The notes beneath the pieces are model-generated. The model saw only the letters and a list, made by a program, of their open reading frames with translations. It did no database searches and was not told where the DNA came from. Both the position numbers and the translations under genes were made by a program. Below, piece by piece: positions 5,714 through 6,780 of a stretch of DNA of 6,780 nt; positions within the stretch are counted from its first letter, which is position 1, and each line of letters opens with the position of its first letter. The DNA lies in NCBI GenBank assembly GCA_023254365.1, contig JALRLQ010000079.1, forward strand, positions 1-6,780, given 5' to 3'. Source of the DNA: Candidatus Poseidonia sp. (GTDB lineage Archaea; Thermoplasmatota; Poseidoniia; Poseidoniales; Poseidoniaceae).

Positions 5714-5745
5714 ACACTTCGGGGAGAGACTTTTCTTAGGAGTGT
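5714..5745 (+). other. Stem-loop in the ksgA downstream gap
   Basis: ACACTTC (5714-5720) can pair with GGAGTGT (5739-5745), giving seven pairs including one G-U, around an 18-base loop that contains the T-rich CTTTTCTT. It lies in the 89-base gap between ksgA and the next gene. It could be a processing or attenuation element or chance pairing. The T-run is in the loop rather than after the stem, so it does not resemble a simple terminator. Confidence 0.25.
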
Positions 5746-5776
5746 CTGCTCGCCTCAACCTGTCGGGGGGAATGGG

Positions 5777-6780
5777 ATGGCAAAGAAGGACACTTATCTT
5801 GCACTGCTCCGCCGTGGAATTGACGACACCACGGCCAACCAACTCGCTGATGCCGGTTTGAAAATCGGTGACTTGAAGAAAATCGACAAGGACATGCTGG
5901 TCGAGAACTACGGTCTCAAGGAAGAAATCGCCCAAGGTGTCATCGAAATCATCACCGCTGGACCGCAGTCTCACGGGAAAGAGCGCTTCTTGTCGAAGGT
6001 GCTCGCCCCCGAAAAGAAGCAAGAGTCTCGCATCGAGGAGATGAAATTCCAGCGCAAGCAGAAGGACGTCCTCACCGAATTGGCCGAGCAAAAGGAACGG
6101 TTGAAAATCGCCAAGGTCGAAGCCTTCCGAGCCCAGAAACTCATCATGAACCGCCTTGGAAAGACGGTGGAGCTCATCGTCAAATTGGAAAACAGCCTCC
6201 ACGATGAGGGCAAAGACGACCAGAAGGTCAAGATTCGAGACCAGTTGGAAACCCGCGGCCTGGAAGCAGCACGTGACCATGAGATGCTCGAGTTGGAAGG
6301 AACGCCCCAAGACATCGTCGATTTCCGTCGCCAGCACGTCCCCAGCCTCATCTTCCACGCCTGTCCGGAATGCGGTGACGAACTCGACCCCCGTCAGTCT
6401 CGCGACACCGACCAGCCCGATGCTTGGGCGTTCATCTGCTGGGAATGCGAAACGAGTTTCACCCCAGCCCTCACCCTCGGCGTCGAGGCGATTTTGGACG
6501 GTGACAAGCGCATCACCATCGACCCCGACAAGCCTCCTCGCAACCCGGTTCCACCCAAGCCCGCTTCGATGGACTTCTCCTCGGTCAGCGACCTGATTCG
6601 AAAGGATCTCGAACAAACCGGCGCCACCGCCGACCAGATGACGCGAGCCGTCGAGGAAAGCGTCGTTGCCGGCGGTTTGATGGACATCAACGACTGGATT
6701 GACCAGACGTTGGCCGCCAAGGACTACATCCAAGCCCAAGAGGACCGAGAAGACTTCATTCTGCGAACCGGTGCTGGGGC
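5777..6780 (+). CDS. Unrecognised HhH-like, coiled-coil, zinc-ribbon protein (C-terminus beyond window)
   Basis: The frame opens at an ATG at 5777 and is still open at the right edge, giving 334 codons. Residues 8-60 look like a helix-hairpin-helix unit of the Rad51/RpoA-CTD type (LLRRGIDDTTANQLADAGLK, then GLKEEIAQGVIEI). Residues 80-175 are highly charged and probably form a long coiled coil. Cys196-x2-Cys199 and Cys221-x2-Cys224 (CPECG, CWEC) form a zinc ribbon. A Pro-rich linker (252-262) leads to another helical region. No enzyme motif is visible. The upstream G-tract 5765-5770 is a weak ribosome binding site. In many archaea a hemK-like methyltransferase follows ksgA; this is clearly not one. 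A nucleic-acid-associated structural or regulatory role is plausible but unproven. Confidence 0.88.
   Translation, partial: MAKKDTYLALLRRGIDDTTANQLADAGLKIGDLKKIDKDMLVENYGLKEEIAQGVIEIITAGPQSHGKERFLSKVLAPEKKQESRIEEMKFQRKQKDVLTELAEQKERLKIAKVEAFRAQKLIMNRLGKTVELIVKLENSLHDEGKDDQKVKIRDQLETRGLEAARDHEMLELEGTPQDIVDFRRQHVPSLIFHACPECGDELDPRQSRDTDQPDAWAFICWECETSFTPALTLGVEAILDGDKRITIDPDKPPRNPVPPKPASMDFSSVSDLIRKDLEQTGATADQMTRAVEESVVAGGLMDINDWIDQTLAAKDYIQAQEDREDFILRTGAG

Noticed and set aside
4737..5717. A 326-codon minus-strand open frame opposite ksgA
   Set aside because: KsgA on the plus strand is complete with its catalytic motifs. The antisense product has no family features or start signals.
5576..6739. 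A 387-codon minus-strand open frame opposite the last gene
   Set aside because: The plus-strand product has structured features (zinc ribbon, coiled coil, HhH-like start), while the antisense frame overlaps two genes and has none.

Overview
The window reads as archaeal chromosome, about 55-60% GC by eye, most likely from a Thermoplasmatota lineage such as Marine Group II (Poseidoniales). The archaeal assignment rests on Pus10, ribosomal protein eL21 (L21e), RNA polymerase subunit F (Rpb4-like), a DUF655 protein and KsgA in the conserved archaeal order. The Marine Group II placement is weaker. It rests on GGTGA-type ribosome binding sites, the low-complexity Ala/Pro membrane protein and the overall style of the lineage-specific proteins, and it was not tested by any search.

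Layout. At the left edge an incomplete gene runs leftward (start at 189). It diverges from a rightward gene for a four-helix membrane protein (350-1363). Then follow pus10 (1455-3191), rpl21e (3306-3596), rpoF (3607-3960), a DUF655 gene (3994-4815) and ksgA (4812-5687), all rightward. The last gene (5777 to beyond the right edge) encodes an unrecognised protein with a helix-hairpin-helix-like start, a charged coiled coil and a four-cysteine zinc ribbon. A TATA-like box at 3230-3236 probably drives the rpl21e-rpoF-DUF655-ksgA group, whose members are separated by 10 and 33 bases and then overlap by four.

The central genes act together in RNA production and ribosome or tRNA maturation. Pus10 makes pseudouridine 54/55 in tRNA, eL21 is a large-subunit protein, RpoF belongs to the polymerase stalk, DUF655 looks like a nucleic-acid-binding protein, and KsgA dimethylates the 3' end of 16S rRNA.

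No mobile element, CRISPR array, RNA gene or defence system is visible, and no gene-free stretch exceeds about 160 bases. The unusual content is in additions to housekeeping proteins. These are a SAP domain and basic linker inserted inside Pus10, an acidic Pus10 N-terminus, an RGG-rich tail on DUF655, a similar mini-domain at the start of both divergent left-hand genes, a repeat-rich leader before pus10, and the unknown HhH/zinc-ribbon protein next to ksgA.
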